The notes beneath the pieces were generated by a model that made no database searches, had not been told where the DNA came from, and saw only the letters and a program-made list of their open reading frames with translations. Shown in pieces: positions 45,700 to 58,299 of a DNA stretch of 64,000 bases. The DNA is from Atherix ibis (taxonomy: Eukaryota > Arthropoda > Insecta > Diptera > Athericidae). The position numbers and the translations under genes are program-made. The stretch covers positions 10,708,326-10,772,325 of the forward strand of contig OY282609.1 of the NCBI GenBank assembly GCA_958298945.1, read 5' to 3'. How positions within the stretch are numbered: the first letter of the stretch is position 1; each line of letters begins with the position of its first letter.

Positions 45700-47160
45700 A
45701 ATTTATTTGAATTTTATTAGATAATTCTTAATTTTTTTTAATAATTTCAAACTTTTCAAAATTTAATAACCAAAAACAAAACAATTTAATATTTTCAAAA
45801 ATACTCCAATTTCCAAAAATACTAGAACTAGTTATTAAATCTTAAATATTAAATAAATAAGAAAGTCACATTGAAAGGAGCGATAATATTTCATTCTTTT
45901 TCAGAAAGAATAAAAATATTCAATTTTATAGCTTCCGAAAAAATGGAAAATTGCAAAAATCGATAGCCATTCAAACTTGAAACAAACTCGAAACTATATT
46001 TTTCCTTCTATTAGTCCGCTTGTTATGTATCTAAGAATATAAGTTATTTTCAAATAAAACCTTAACATGACTAATAAATAATAACTTACACAATATTTTA
46101 TGTCCAATAAAAAATAAGGTTACATATGAAAGTATCGATGATATTTTACATGTTTGCCCTTGAAATGAATAACTTCGAATACCATAGAATAAAAGTATAC
46201 AAAAATTTATATTGATGTCACCTCACCTCAAAGAGTTATATTCGTAGTTTAATAAAAAGGAAATCGTTTGTAGAATATCAGAAAAATGGGATTTTTTCAA
46301 AAGTAAGTTTTCTGTTATGGGAAAAACTTTATGGAAAAGAAAATGAATTTTTAGTAAACTAAAAATATGAATAAAGTCAGTTTATTTCTACATTTTTCTA
46401 CAAGTTGATCATCGCCTTTTTTCGAAAAGTTTTGAATATATTTGTGATGAATTCGTTCTTTTTAATATTAAGAAAGAAGAGCCCTTTGGGAATTTGGAAA
46501 TCGTCGAAAGCTAAATTTTTTTCTGTTTGGTATTTCAGTAAAAAATCGATGTAAGAATGCCATACGGAAAATAGTAAACTTACAAATATTAGTATTTTCA
46601 TACTTCCATGCATTAAAAATTTGAAAACGTTCGTACTAATGAACAATAATTTCAAATACAGGACTTTCAAACGGAAAATTTGGTTTTGTTCAATGCTCAA
46701 ATGAAAAAATGGAAATTTTTAAATATTTAACTTTATATTGAATCCTATAAATTTTTGTTATAAATAAAGAATGCAATTTTTTATATAAAAACTAAATTCT
46801 AAATGAAAAATATGATATTTTCTAATGTTTTTAAATAGCAAGGACATTAGATCAAATCCTTTTTTGTTAATGGTTATTCATTCTGTAGCTTGGAAAATAG
46901 TATCTTATTAAAGATTTTATTTGTTTTAAAAACGGTATACCATTTATGAGTTTAAATAATTTAATTAGTAAATTATTCTTTAACATTATTAAAATTTTAT
47001 ACAAATGCGATGATTTTCTTTTATAGTCAAACAAAAGAAAATTTACTTTAGCGATGAGCCCATTTTCTGCTCGGTGTGAAATTGTTCTATAAACATTTGA
47101 TAACCGTCTAAACTTAAAGATTTTAATCATAACTATATGTGATTTTAACAAAATGGCCAC
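45700..47160. other. AT-rich sequence with two unassigned minus-strand frames
   Basis: Frames of 100 codons (46398-46700) and 97 codons (46867-47160) on the minus strand have no motif I can name. In the first, GTAAGT and CCAAACAG lie about 61 bp apart like a small intron, but joining them gives a stop at once in the main frame. An AATAAA follows its stop by 11 bases, which is unremarkable in this composition. Confidence 0.4.
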
Positions 47161-47310
47161 TCAAGCCACATAGCACCACAAGTTTTTCTGTTCTTGCCTG
47201 AACAGTTCTCAGAACTGGATCATTTCGAGATTTGATGCTGCCAATAAGCCTCCAAGGGCGTGTGATTTGACGCCATGGAGCCTTTTGTTTGCAATGTTAA
47301 TGAGTAGAAT
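47161..47310. other. Less AT-rich island, unassigned
   Basis: About 150 bp with clearly more G and C than the flanks. On the minus strand one frame reads PWRLIGSIKSRNDPVLRTVQ and continues ARTEKLVVLCGL, which looks protein-like, but I cannot name it. It may be a transposon scrap or an exon. Confidence 0.35.
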
Positions 47311-47870
47311 TTAGAATGAATTTTACTTTAAATAATCACAAAGAAAATTTAAATCAAAAAATACAGCTTCATAAATAAATTAGACAATATTTGATTACTG
47401 TTCAAATTTCATGAAGCAAATATTTATTTAAAACTAAAAAGGATATTCCATGAAAATTTCAAAGAACCGGTTTTCGAATGAAATTTTATATAAAAAAACT
47501 TTCATTTGAAAATATGAAAAAGCTCATTATTATAATAAAATTTTATAAGTAAATCAACAAATAGATTTAACTTTTCGAAATTATAATTATTATAATTTTT
47601 TTCATATTTGAGTTTTCATATTTATAGAAAAATATATATTTATTATTAGATTTAAATGGAATTAGCTATGATGGCTGCTTAAGAAGATGGAAAATATAAA
47701 TCCAAAGAGACAAACAAGATTATTTCTAAAAACAAATCCCATTTAAAGTTAATTTTATTTCAAAATACAATTTTAGTAGAATTCATTAGCAGTTTTTCTT
47801 TTCATACAAATGGATACTTTCAAAGTAATTTTAATGCAAAATTTATTTTAAATTCTCAGAAGGGCTCTTT
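47311..47870. other. AT-rich sequence beyond the 3' side of the Jockey element
   Basis: No poly-A tail or target duplication of the neighbouring element could be fixed here. Nothing else recognised. Confidence 0.45.
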
Positions 47871-47872
47871 GT

Positions 47873-50482
47873 TTAATTACAAAGTAAATAATCCTTCAAA
47901 ATGATTGACCTTTCGAATACAAGGACTTTATTGACATACGTTTTCGAGAAACTAAAACAGATCGGAAATGCATAGCCAATAATTGGCCGAATAAGTAGTT
48001 TATAAAACAGTAACTTTGTATTTATACTAAGCCCCTTCCGACGCCTAAGTAGGAATAGAAAGGTATGAATAGCCCTTTTGGCTTTTTTCAGAGTTAACTC
48101 AAATTTGAACATTGAGTTAAAGTTGATGCCTAAATATTTTAGTTGATTTGAGACTGGAATAGCTGTGTTTTTAATCAGAATACGCAGCTTTTTGCTCTTT
48201 GTAGCAATTTTCCTCGGTCCGCGAGTGCTGGGATTACGGAAACAGATTAAATTGGACTTATTAAGATTGACTGATAAGTTCCAGTCATCATAATAATTTA
48301 TAATTTTAAAAAGAAGCTCTTGCGTTCTCTTTAGAGCTAATTTTGGTGATTTGCTTTTGGCATAAATAAGAGTGTTTGTGCTTTTGCGGCTGTTGGTATG
48401 TCTGCAGTATATATTGAATACAGCAAGGGACCTAATACCGAGCCTTGTGGAAGTCCTTTACCTATTGTAAAGAATTCGGAAGTCGTGTTCTGATATCTGA
48501 CGCAAGATGATCTATCCTGAAGAAATGAGTGCAGCAGCAGCGTAAAATATGGAGGGAAATTAAGTTTACATAGTTTGTGCACTAGTCCCTTATGCCAAAC
48601 TGAGTCAAAAGCTTTGGTAATATCTAGGGAACAAGCAACTGTTGACTCTTTATGGTTTAAACCAGTTGTGATCTCACTATGTAGTAGAAAAAGCGCATCC
48701 AAAGTTGAGTGCCCTTTCCGAAATCCGAATTGAAAGTCGTAAATAATTTTATTTTCATTACAAAATTCATTTACCTTTTCGTAAAAGAATTTATCTAATA
48801 TTTTTCCCAAACAGGGAAGAAGAGATATAGGTCGATGTGGTTGGATGGCTGCTCTACCTTGAGTTTTCGGAATATTAAAGATTATGCCTATCTTCCAGGC
48901 TTTAGGGAAGTAGAAATTGTTGATGCAGTGATTAAATATTGCAACTAAGGGACTCAAACTCTTTTTCGGAATCTTTCTCAGCATAAAATTAGATATATTA
49001 TCGATGCCAGCAGACTTTTTATTATTAAAAGATTTTATTATAGAATAGAGTGTTTTCGTATATAAACATATCTAGAGAGCTGGGATTGCTTGCACTGTTA
49101 TCGGTGCTGGAATTTTGTAATATAAGTTGGGGAGTTTGATAAAAAACTGTTGACCTGATCGTTTACATGATTTTGTAGAGGTGAGCTTGAACTAGAGTTG
49201 TAAAGATCTTTATAAAATGAGGCAAAGTTTTTAGATATATTAATTGGACCTCCTTTTATTTCGCGGTCGTTATTATCGGTGACTGTTACTTTATTGAGAG
49301 ACTTTCGGCCGGGGATTGCGTTAAGCTGCTTGAAAGCATCAGTACCTGGACGTACTTTTGAAAGTCGTTCAGAAAATTGGTCATTAAAATGTTTCTTAAC
49401 TTTATTACGTATCATAGTTTATATGCAGTTAACCTGTGCCTCTAAGAGACGATAATCTGAAGATGTATTGTTTAATTCTCTCCGAAAAATGCGTTGCATT
49501 TCCCTTACCCAACGATTTTTCAACCAATACATTTTCTTAATGTCCTCGGGGAGAGAATCAAATCGATGGCTACTATTAGACAGTTGTCTTGAATGTTTAT
49601 GAAATACATCCGAGACAATTTGGCTAAAGGTTTCTACAATATATGGAAATCAATTTCTTGGTTTATTATATTCTTGAAGCAAGGAACATTCATTCCGTTA
49701 GATATGGCCAAATCTACATCGTGCCTAAATTCTTTCCAGTTCGTGTTCTTATACGACGTGAAAGATTTTAACTCGGTATATTCAAAGTTGAATTGAGTTT
49801 GAGTTTTAATTTGCATAAGAATTGGATAATGGTCTGAATGAAAGTCGAGAGTAGAACAAGTAATGTTCGAAGAGCAAGGATTAATTAAACAACTTGAAAC
49901 GAAAAACAGATCGACTACAGATAAGCTACTAGGTCTGGTAGGACCAGAAGGTGCAATTACCTATAATGTGGAGATACTAGTGAGCAAATTTTGAATACAG
50001 ATACCGGAAGAGTTACGGATAGAATCTCCCCATGAGGTGTGTCTGGCATTAAAATCCCCTCCCATGATTACCTCATATCCTTTGCTGATGAGATCTTGTA
50101 AGAATTCGAACAGGTCCTTAATTTCAACGGGTGAACACTTGCAGGCAATATAACAGGAAACTAATGCTATATGTTTAATACCCGAATTGGTCACGTGACA
50201 TCGCGTAAGACCACAAGTGGTGCAGATATTATTTGAGCTGAAGTTAACCAAGTTACTATATTGGATATTTTCTGAGAAGATAATGCCAGTACCCTGATTA
50301 GAGTCATTGCGAATGCAATGATACCGCGGAAGTGAAAGTTTATGCTTCAAATTCAGGTGAGTTTCATTAATGAAATGGAAGTCGGCAAGGTGGTTCTGAA
50401 TGAACTGATAAAGTTCTACTCTTTTGGACAGGCCAACGATAGACCGCACGTTAAGTGCTATGATATTTAGAGAGCACATCAT
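47873..50482 (-). pseudogene. Jockey ORF2, endonuclease and reverse transcriptase, broken
   Basis: ORF2 begins at 50482. The endonuclease part (49961-50482) has LNVRS with N11, INETHL with E40, and GGDFNARH with D143 and N145. A TAG at 49961 interrupts it, and the same frame continues to the FHSDHYPI block near 49840. More breaks follow near 49650, at about 49420 (TAA), and near 49050. The RT frame (48337-48984) keeps RPISLLPCLGKILDKF, FQFGFRKGHST, SLDITKAFDSVWH (motif A) and GLPQGSVLGPLLY (motif B). Near 48360 a deletion removes the catalytic F/YADD and shifts the frame. The rest, AKSKSPKLALKRTQ to QLKYLGINF and RRKGLSINTKLLFYKLLIRP, is in the next frame and ends at 47873. This protein nicked target DNA and copied the RNA; this copy cannot. 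Confidence 0.94.
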
Positions 50483-52168
50483 AATGGAGTATGGTAGAGA
50501 AGGCTTACAAATATCATGGGTAGGGTGTATCTTAAATTATTCTTACTTGCTAATAATTCCAAATGTTGTCTTTCTATATGAATCCTAGCCGGGTTGCTTT
50601 GCTCCTTTTGAATCCGCAGAATGTAATTAACTACGCTGGACTGCTGTTCTTGGCTGGCCCGATAGTGTAGTTTCTCCTGATGGTGATTGTCCATCGCTGT
50701 GTTACATGAATTCTTCAATACAATCAGCATCATTTGCAAACTTTTCCAAGAAAATGCAAGTATGCAACCTGTCGATTTGCAAAAGAAGAAAGTGTTGTGT
50801 ATGATTTCATAAATTGACTTACCTCGGTGATTAGACTAGGCATGTCTACACTAAATAATGTTCAAGCCTCCGAAAAGAATTCTTCCATGGGCGATGGCCG
50901 AGTTGATTCTTCACTTCTGGTGTCTGCCCTATCTGTCAATACAGTGTTCGAGACTGGTGCTCCTCGCAGAACGCTTGCGAAGGATACACCACTCCTGACC
51001 GTATTATTAACTGCCTGATGAACAAAGTTCAGTCTCTCCTTCTGCTGTTGAACTCTGGATTGTCGCCTGAGTTCCTTTGCCGCAATCATTTCCTTGTAAA
51101 AGGAACAATCTCTGTGGTTCGCTGGATGGCCTTGTTGGCCACAGTTGGTGCAAAAGGGATCACCAGACTTGTCCATGTCTCGTGGGCAAGCCTTGGGCAT
51201 GTGATTTTGCCCGCATTTCACGCAGACAAATTTATAAAAACAATTTGCTGCTGCATGCCCAAACTGTTGACATCTGTGGCATTGAAGTGGGCCACTTCTC
51301 CTTAGTTTTTCCCATCTTATTGACTGATGGAGAATTTTTGTCACATGCGTGATACTGGATAGCTGGTGTCCTGGAGCCAACTGTACTAGGAATATGTCAG
51401 ATTGGACATTATTTTCCTTTGAGAATTTAGTTTTGAAATTCTCCATTTTATTGATTATAGCAGCCTCCACTTGGTTGGCTAGGTCGGCTTCTATATCCGA
51501 GGCTTCACAGGAGTTGTGGAGACCTCTTACTATCAGGGAAATCTTCTTTTCCTCTTTTGTGGTGTAGGTATGTCCAGGTATACCCTTTGCCTTAATGAAG
51601 TCGAGGATGATTCTTCGATCTTTCAATGTTTCCGGCTTAATAATTGATTTGCCGTTGTTATTGGTTATTTTATAACCAGGTGTCCTTTCTAGCTTCTTCA
51701 TCTCTTTGATGAAGGCGTTAATATTCAAACCTCGACACGTGATCGAAGGTATATGAATTTTCTCCACTACAGATGGAGCCAAGGTGTTTGATTTTGTATT
51801 CCTTCACGTAGTTGACTGTGGTTTTGGCAAAGCTTTTTCGAGCAGACTAAACCGATTTTGGCTCGCTGTAGGTATAGAACCCGCAGCTATCGGTGCCTTT
51901 ACCTTTTTAGCCTTCTTTGATGGCTTAATTGGCTCTACAATGAACTTGTTAGCATCTGTCAGAGAAGCGCAATTATTTACCGTGTTCTTCCTTTTCTTTG
52001 CAGTAGGGAAGCTCACGTCTCCAATTTCCTTTTGAAGGTTGAAGTGAACACCAACCTGCTTTAGAAAGGCCGTAATGTCCGTTCCTAGCTATTTTTGTCG
52101 GCAAGAAGCACGCCGAACATTTTGACATCCCCGTCCAAGACTATCAAATCGTCTTCCGGTATTTCCAT
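50479..52168 (-). pseudogene. Jockey ORF1, nucleic-acid-binding protein with three zinc knuckles
   Basis: Start at the ATG complement 52166-52168 (MEIPEDDLIVLDGDVKMFGV). A frameshift near 52090 and an in-frame TGA at 51801-51803, probably from CGA, precede the main 306-codon frame (50862-51782). In that frame residues 60-140 (GIPGHTYTTKEEKKISLIVR) match the domain that precedes the zinc fingers in Jockey-type ORF1 proteins. Three knuckles follow: C168/C171/H176/C181, C187/C190/H194/C199 and C211/C214/H219/C226. A stop at 50862 and a frame change separate the last 86 codons (50479-50739), rich in Gln, Lys and Leu like other ORF1 tails. The protein binds element RNA in the cell. The final TGA overlaps the ORF2 start. 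Confidence 0.92.
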
Positions 52169-52949
52169 TCTTCGAAGAGAAATCTTCGAACGATGGTAAA
52201 AGATTTTATCACTTTTTAATTATTATTATTATTTTTTTTTTTTATTATTTTTATGTCACTAGTTTAGCAAAATTCACTACAAGTAATTTAAGCAAAAGTC
52301 AATATTGTTATTGAAAATTATTTAACACTCAGATTATATGTTCTATTACTTCCACAACACAACAGAGAATCAACATCTAACCTGTCTGACTAACATGACT
52401 GTGACCTGTTGTGAAAAATTTTCAGATCATCTATTTATATACAAAAACCTATAAAATGGGCGTGGTCATACGATTTATATAGCACCACTTCTCCTACACT
52501 GTTGCCAAAGCCGAGCGAATTCACTCCAATAAGCAAAAAAACTGGTTCGAATAGCATTTTTCTATAACGGTTCTTGCCACGGATTACATGTTTTATTAAA
52601 CATATTCTTCTCCTTTTATACTTTTTCCATTTTGACTAAATACAAAAATTTGCATATTTAATTTCATTTATGGAAAACATTTTCTTTGAAAACAAATAGT
52701 TTACAAAAAAAGCTTTGTTTACATAATTCAATTTTGTACATTTGCTAAAAAAATACTTTGTCTTCACGTAACAATTATAAATCCTCTGACATTAAATTTG
52801 CTAATTTCGGCCTCTTTAATAAAAAAAAAAACCAGTGATTACAATCTAAAACAGTTTCTTGGGTCCAACCCTTACTCGGATTAAAAATGATCCTCGTACT
52901 CCACAATCCACTAATATTATTGCGTTTTTCAATACATTGCATCCGCTAT

Positions 52950-53600
52950 TTAGAGGAAAAAGCATTTCTCAGGAGTGGTCTTAGATATTTCCAGAACTTT
53001 TGATTGTGTGTGGCATTCTGGGCTTCCCTAAAAAATCAACAACTTTGTTATTCCCAATTAAATATATCCTCTTTCAACCGGAGTTCTACAAGGAAGTGTG
53101 TTTAGTCTCATTTTATATAATATGTATACCCATAGTATCATATTTGATTCTAATATGTAATTGCTACTGCCCACATAAATTTTTACATAGCTTCTAAAAA
53201 TTTATAATACCGATAAACTCTAATCCTAGTTTATAAGATAGAGAGTGAAGGTATATGAATAGAAAAGTGATATACGTTAATGACAATATAATTCTACAAT
53301 ATATTGTGTCAAAATGCGTTATGCAGCAATTTAACAAAGACAAAAATTAACATAGAACCGATAAACTAAACTAAAAAGATTTGAAAATAACAGACGTAAT
53401 TATAAAACCTATTTGAACCTATGGATTTGAATGTTGGAGTTCAAAGAAAAATTCCAATTGCTATCGCATCTAATCCTATCATCCAAGATCATCTAACCTA
53501 TTATATATTCGTAATAGGGCACTCACGGAGTCCTAAAGAGACAATGGCCTCCAGATTTATTAAACTCTTCCACATCTCCTCAATTATAGATGACGATAAA
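52950..53600 (+). pseudogene. Jockey-like LINE reverse transcriptase remnant, plus strand
   Basis: The plus strand reads VVLDISRTFDCVWHSGLP at about 52975 (motif A, Asp kept), then TGVLQGSVFSLILYNMYT (motif B with Leu for Pro and a lost Gly-Pro). At about 53395 VIIKPI, a TGA in place of Trp, then TYGFECWSSKK fits the K.I.KPIWTYGI.LWG block after the thumb. Motif C lies in an unreadable gap. It is head-to-head with the complete Jockey element, about 500 bp from its 5' end, and belongs to another subfamily. Confidence 0.75.
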
Positions 53601-54185
53601 ATGTTTGTTAAAAATAAAGACAAAGTGAATTATATAATTTAGGAAAATAATTAATTATTAGCAGAATTCTTGCCTTTGAAATTCTTCTTTGAAAGCAAAA
53701 ATCAAAATGTTATGTCTAGAAACTTAACTTTGATCAACTCTATCATTTATGGCAAAATTGATTGTAGTATGGATAAATTATATTATAAAATCGATATAAT
53801 AATTAAGGTTTTAGATAAAAATCAACCAAATATGTACAAAATTTGGTCATCTACTAACCAAAAATAATGTAGTTCGTTTTAGTTTGCCGAATAAATTCAA
53901 ATGAATTCTGCTCAACTAAAATGAATGGAAGCTACATAATCTACAGAACATCTGTGGTTTCCTGACAATGACGGAATACTATGGTATTAACTGACTTCTA
54001 TGAAGTGAAATATTATCTCTTCCAATTAATTAATAGGATAATTTATTGATTCGATTGATAAAGTGTTTGTTTCAATTAGATAATTAAGAAGAAACCAGAT
54101 TGTTGTTTCAGGAAACCCAGACTAAAAATATCTCATTTTACTCAACAAAAAGGAGGAATAAATTATAAAATATAATTTGCACTGC
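53601..54185. other. AT-rich sequence, nothing recognised
   Basis: Frame 53670-53867 (+) is of chance length. Confidence 0.5.
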
Positions 54186-54189
54186 TAGA

Positions 54190-54660
54190 TTTTGATAAAA
54201 ATTTCATTTTATTATAAAGCTTTGACCGTGCCATTATGCATAGAATATAACATCATTCAAATAGCCGCCAGGAAACTAACGAGATTTTTTGCAGAACTCA
54301 ATTCTTTTGAAGTAATTTTTGTTCGTATATTTTGGGCTATAATTCAACTATGAATATTGGTTTTAAAATACTTTAAAGTTAAAAGATTATCTTGTGTTTA
54401 ATATAATCCTATAGGAAAAAGTTCAATTCAATCAAATTGCATGATCTTTGACGCCAACTGATAACACCAAATATCGGTGTGGCTCCATTCAATTTAAACC
54501 ACATATGATTCAGTTTAAAATCGTTAAATTTAGAACATAAAGTATCGATAATCATATGATCATAAATGTTCTGAATTGACGGTAATAGTCTCTCCTTCAT
54601 CATTTTCACAGAAATACGGTCGAATGACGCCTTCAAGCAAAAACGCAGAATAGTCAATCA
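54190..54660 (-). pseudogene. Tc1/mariner-type transposase remnant (C-terminal half)
   Basis: The minus strand from 54655 reads GVIRPYFCENDEGETITVNS, then the frame 54409-54657 gives SKFNDFKLNHMWFKLNGATP (second catalytic block, Asp changed to Asn) and WRQRSCNLIELNFFL, the PPRSCDLTPLDFFLW block with the third Asp changed to Asn. At about 54245-54300 IELCKKSR and GGYLNDVIFYA match the last residues of the 40.4 kb protein. So the pieces run in order to the end of the gene, with two of the three catalytic Asp replaced. No inverted repeat was found. Confidence 0.8.
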
Positions 54661-54669
54661 CTATTAATC

Positions 54670-57600
54670 CATAATTTAAAAAATGATCAACTTAAAATGA
54701 AACAAATTCAATTCACAAATATATATTGTCAAATAATAGGGCTGTATTTTCAAAACTATCAAAAAAAGAATATCTTAAAAGAGATACTATCATAATACAG
54801 AAAGAAGGAGTAATTTTTGCCAATAAATACGACCTCAAAAATTACCAAATTCATAAGAATCACATTTAAATTTAGAAATTGCATCGATATTTTTCAAGGT
54901 TATAATTCACATTAATTTTTAAATATTGCTGAACTTTAAAACAAATTTCTATAAAACGATAATAACATTTAATAAAATTTTAAATAACCTTAAAATTATT
55001 TGCTAAAAATCTAATAAAATAAATGTAAATAAATAACAGAAGCTCCAAAATGATTATATACCATAAATTAATAATCTTCAAATTAAATTTATATCCAATT
55101 TTTGCTATGACATTGAATCAGAGCAATTTGTTCAATTATGTATGTAAATTTTTTCTTGAGAAATTTGTGCTTATGAATAATTTAATAATTATTCATTTTT
55201 TTAATATACATATGAACATATATTATTTATATAATACAAACAGCATCTATAAAGGGTGAATAAGGATTTTCATATAGTAACACATTTTCATATAGCAGCT
55301 TTTGTCATTAGTAAACATCAAAACATATTCAATAGGAACCTTTCAAAATATGATTGTTAAATTTATCTTAAATGAAAAATCGTATTAAATATTTTATGAG
55401 TAAATTTAGAATTCTAATTTTAAGAAAGAAAATATAAAACAAAAATCACAAACAATTACTCTTTTATAAAACTGAATTAATTCAATATGTAGACACATTA
55501 AAAAATATGATTAATATTTTCGCATTATTAAATTTTCTTTGAAAATTCTCAAAAACTTCTCAAGAAAGTTCCAACCAAAAATAAATTTGCATATTAATCA
55601 TGATCACAAATATATCAAAATATATTATTGTATTAGAATAATTGTTTTCTTATAAGTTTATCCAAAGTTATAAATTAGTTAAGTACATTAATTTGAGGTG
55701 CATTAATATGCAAAACTTTGTAACATAATTTCAACTAAATCCATACTACCTACAATCAACTGCAAATTATCCAAACATAAATTATTCAACCCAGTAATAA
55801 GCATAGCAAATTTTATAAGCTAGTCAAAGAAGATTTCAGTGCAATTTAAATAACCTTCGAATAATTAGTTTACTTTTGGTTGCAAAATGCTTTCATTAGG
55901 AGGAATTCATCTTTGATGATCTTTTTTATTACATTTTATAGAAAATTTCTAGAATGATTTAATACCTATATAAATGAAAGTAAGAATGTAAGCTCTTTCC
56001 CTAGTTCAATCTATTGATACTACCAATATTAAATTTTCTTCAAAAACTTTCAAGTGTAATTTGTAAACTTTGATTTTTATTCATATTGTAAACGCAAAAT
56101 AACGAAACATATAGCATTTAATTATAATTACAATTGAATATAAAATAATGAAATCAGTAGAACAAATTTATGTTCATAAGCGAGTTATATGATAGAAAAA
56201 ATGTTATTGAAAACAGTCTAAAATTCTACATAAGCAAAATAAAAATGTACTTAAACTGAACAATTCAAAATAGTTAAAATTAAATTTTAAATTAACATAT
56301 TTCATATAGAAAAGTCTTTGTGGACTTATTTAAGAAAATAATTCATAATTGCACTAAATTTAACAAAATCTACAAGTATTTAATTTAATGAGTATTAAAT
56401 TGATTAAAATTAAAGTAAACCTGTTAAACAGCAATTAAAAAGCCATTTACAAATTTCAAATCAGTTAAGCAAAAGGTATTTAAGGATATCACCTACTTTT
56501 CAAAAATAATAATTTACCCTACTATTATTATTATTAATATTATTATTATTATCATTAGTACAATGTATTTTCATAGCTGTTTTATGAAATTTTGAAATTG
56601 TTTACGATCATAAATTTAATTATACTCACTAAGATTTTATCTTCTTATTAGGTGAAAAGTTTGGTAATTATTTATTTATTCGATTAATATGTAAGATAAT
56701 CTGTAAAATAAGACATGTTTGGATAATTTCAAAATTTTATGAATTGAGAGTAAATTTTGAAAATGTTTCTTCTTAGGTTTGGTGAAGGCAATAACCCTGC
56801 TTTGACTACCAATTATTTTTGAAAGTAAATTTTTCCTTTAATTTTATTTTTTTATTTTATTAAATGCAAAAATATGCTTAAAATCATCTGCTTAATTATA
56901 GTACTTTCTTTTGACAAAACATTTATTATTTGCATACATTTTTATTAAATTTTTAGATTAATTTTGAAAATTAAATTTCTAGTAAAATGCTTTAATATAG
57001 AAATGTTAAGAATTTCACTTAGCAAAGTATTTACAGGTTTGCACATCATATATTGTAGTATGTGTATTATGAAACCTAACAACTATCCTTATAGTTAGAA
57101 TAGGGTTGAACTATTAGAGAATTCCTAATATCGACTAGCCGTGCACAAGAGAATATTATGCTGTGAAGAAATTTTTCAACAAAATAAAAACCTGTTTAAA
57201 TTATGCAAGGATGCTATTAATGTATTTTGGTACCAGTTTTACACACAAAAATCCTTATTTTAAAGAAAACTGTGTGAACATTTTGTAATTTATTGCATTT
57301 TTGTGCGCAAAATTTTACAGGTGAGGTATATCTCGAGTGTTTTTGATGACATAAGTATCTATGTACATAATATCCCTAACTAAATTCATTCTTTTTTAAT
57401 AAAACTTTAGAAAATTTTCATTCCACTTAATCTTTATTTACGTTTATATTATCACAGTATTTATAAATTATTGCATGTTCTTATCCTATAAATTATAGGT
57501 ATTTTTTAACTAAAGTAGTACTTGTAATAAAATATTATTTTAATTTTACTGTTAATTAGTAATATATTTTTAAATTTTGAAAAAAAAATAACCTAGTAAC

Positions 57601-58290
57601 TACTAAAATTTAGTATAGAAATAATTAAAAGTAAATATTTTAATTAGTTCAATAACGACTTACGATTATATCTTAGCCATAAAATTGAAATCAAAATTCA
57701 ATTTACATAAAAATTTTATTTCAATATAATTATTTTGATAGATAATAAAAAAATTATTTGCAAACACTTTTTAAAAAACTAATTAATACAAATCTTTTTT
57801 AAATTATTTAAACAAATAAAAAACCTCTTCTTTTAAAGTGGATTCCATTTCTAGTTGTTTTTGTAAATCAGTTTTTATTTATTTGCCTTGAATAATCTTT
57901 CATTTTAAATATTAAATCAATAAAGTTAATTCAAAATTGGCCGATTCACATAATACGATAATTATTTGCAAAATATCAGAGTATCTTATCTTTAATTAAC
58001 CAGTAGAGATAATTTTGAAGATTCGTTAAGTGCTTAATAAGATTTTCATAGAAATTAGTATATAATTATCTTCTATTCATAATTGATGAAATGTTTTCGT
58101 CCCTCAATAATTGTATTAAGCCCATAAATAGAAAATTCATATGCATGATTATGCTGTATAAGTATCTCTCTATAATACCAATTATATCGTCAATTCCTAT
58201 ATAGGTTTTCTACTTATAATTATCTTTATTATTCGAGCTTTCGAAAAAAACACTATAATTTTCTGTCAGACATCAAATATAAATAATGCA
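54670..58290. other. AT-rich region without recognised genes
   Basis: About 3.6 kb, with an ATT microsatellite at 56521-56553. Only chance-length frames. Confidence 0.55.
56521..56553. repeat. ATT trinucleotide repeat, imperfect
   Basis: Runs of TTA/ATT units interrupted once by AATA. Confidence 0.85.
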
Positions 58291-58299
58291 CTTATACCA

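Larger units (their letters stand above)
47873..52445 (-). mobile_element. Jockey-clade LINE, nearly full length, decayed
   Basis: About 4.5 kb on the minus strand in the standard order: a 5' leader (52445-52170), ORF1 (nucleic-acid-binding, 52168-50479) and ORF2 (endonuclease plus reverse transcriptase, from 50482). Length and layout match Jockey, about 5 kb, with no RNase H. It is much less AT-rich than the surroundings. Defects include a frameshift and a TGA in ORF1, several stops and frameshifts in ORF2, and loss of the RT catalytic motif. The 3' end is uncertain; the coding similarity fades near 47873, perhaps through truncation. It is the most complete retrotransposon here. Confidence 0.95.

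Noticed and set aside
50827..52035. Plus-strand ORFs of 60-95 codons
   Set aside because: Antisense to Jockey ORF1, which carries the zinc knuckles on the minus strand.
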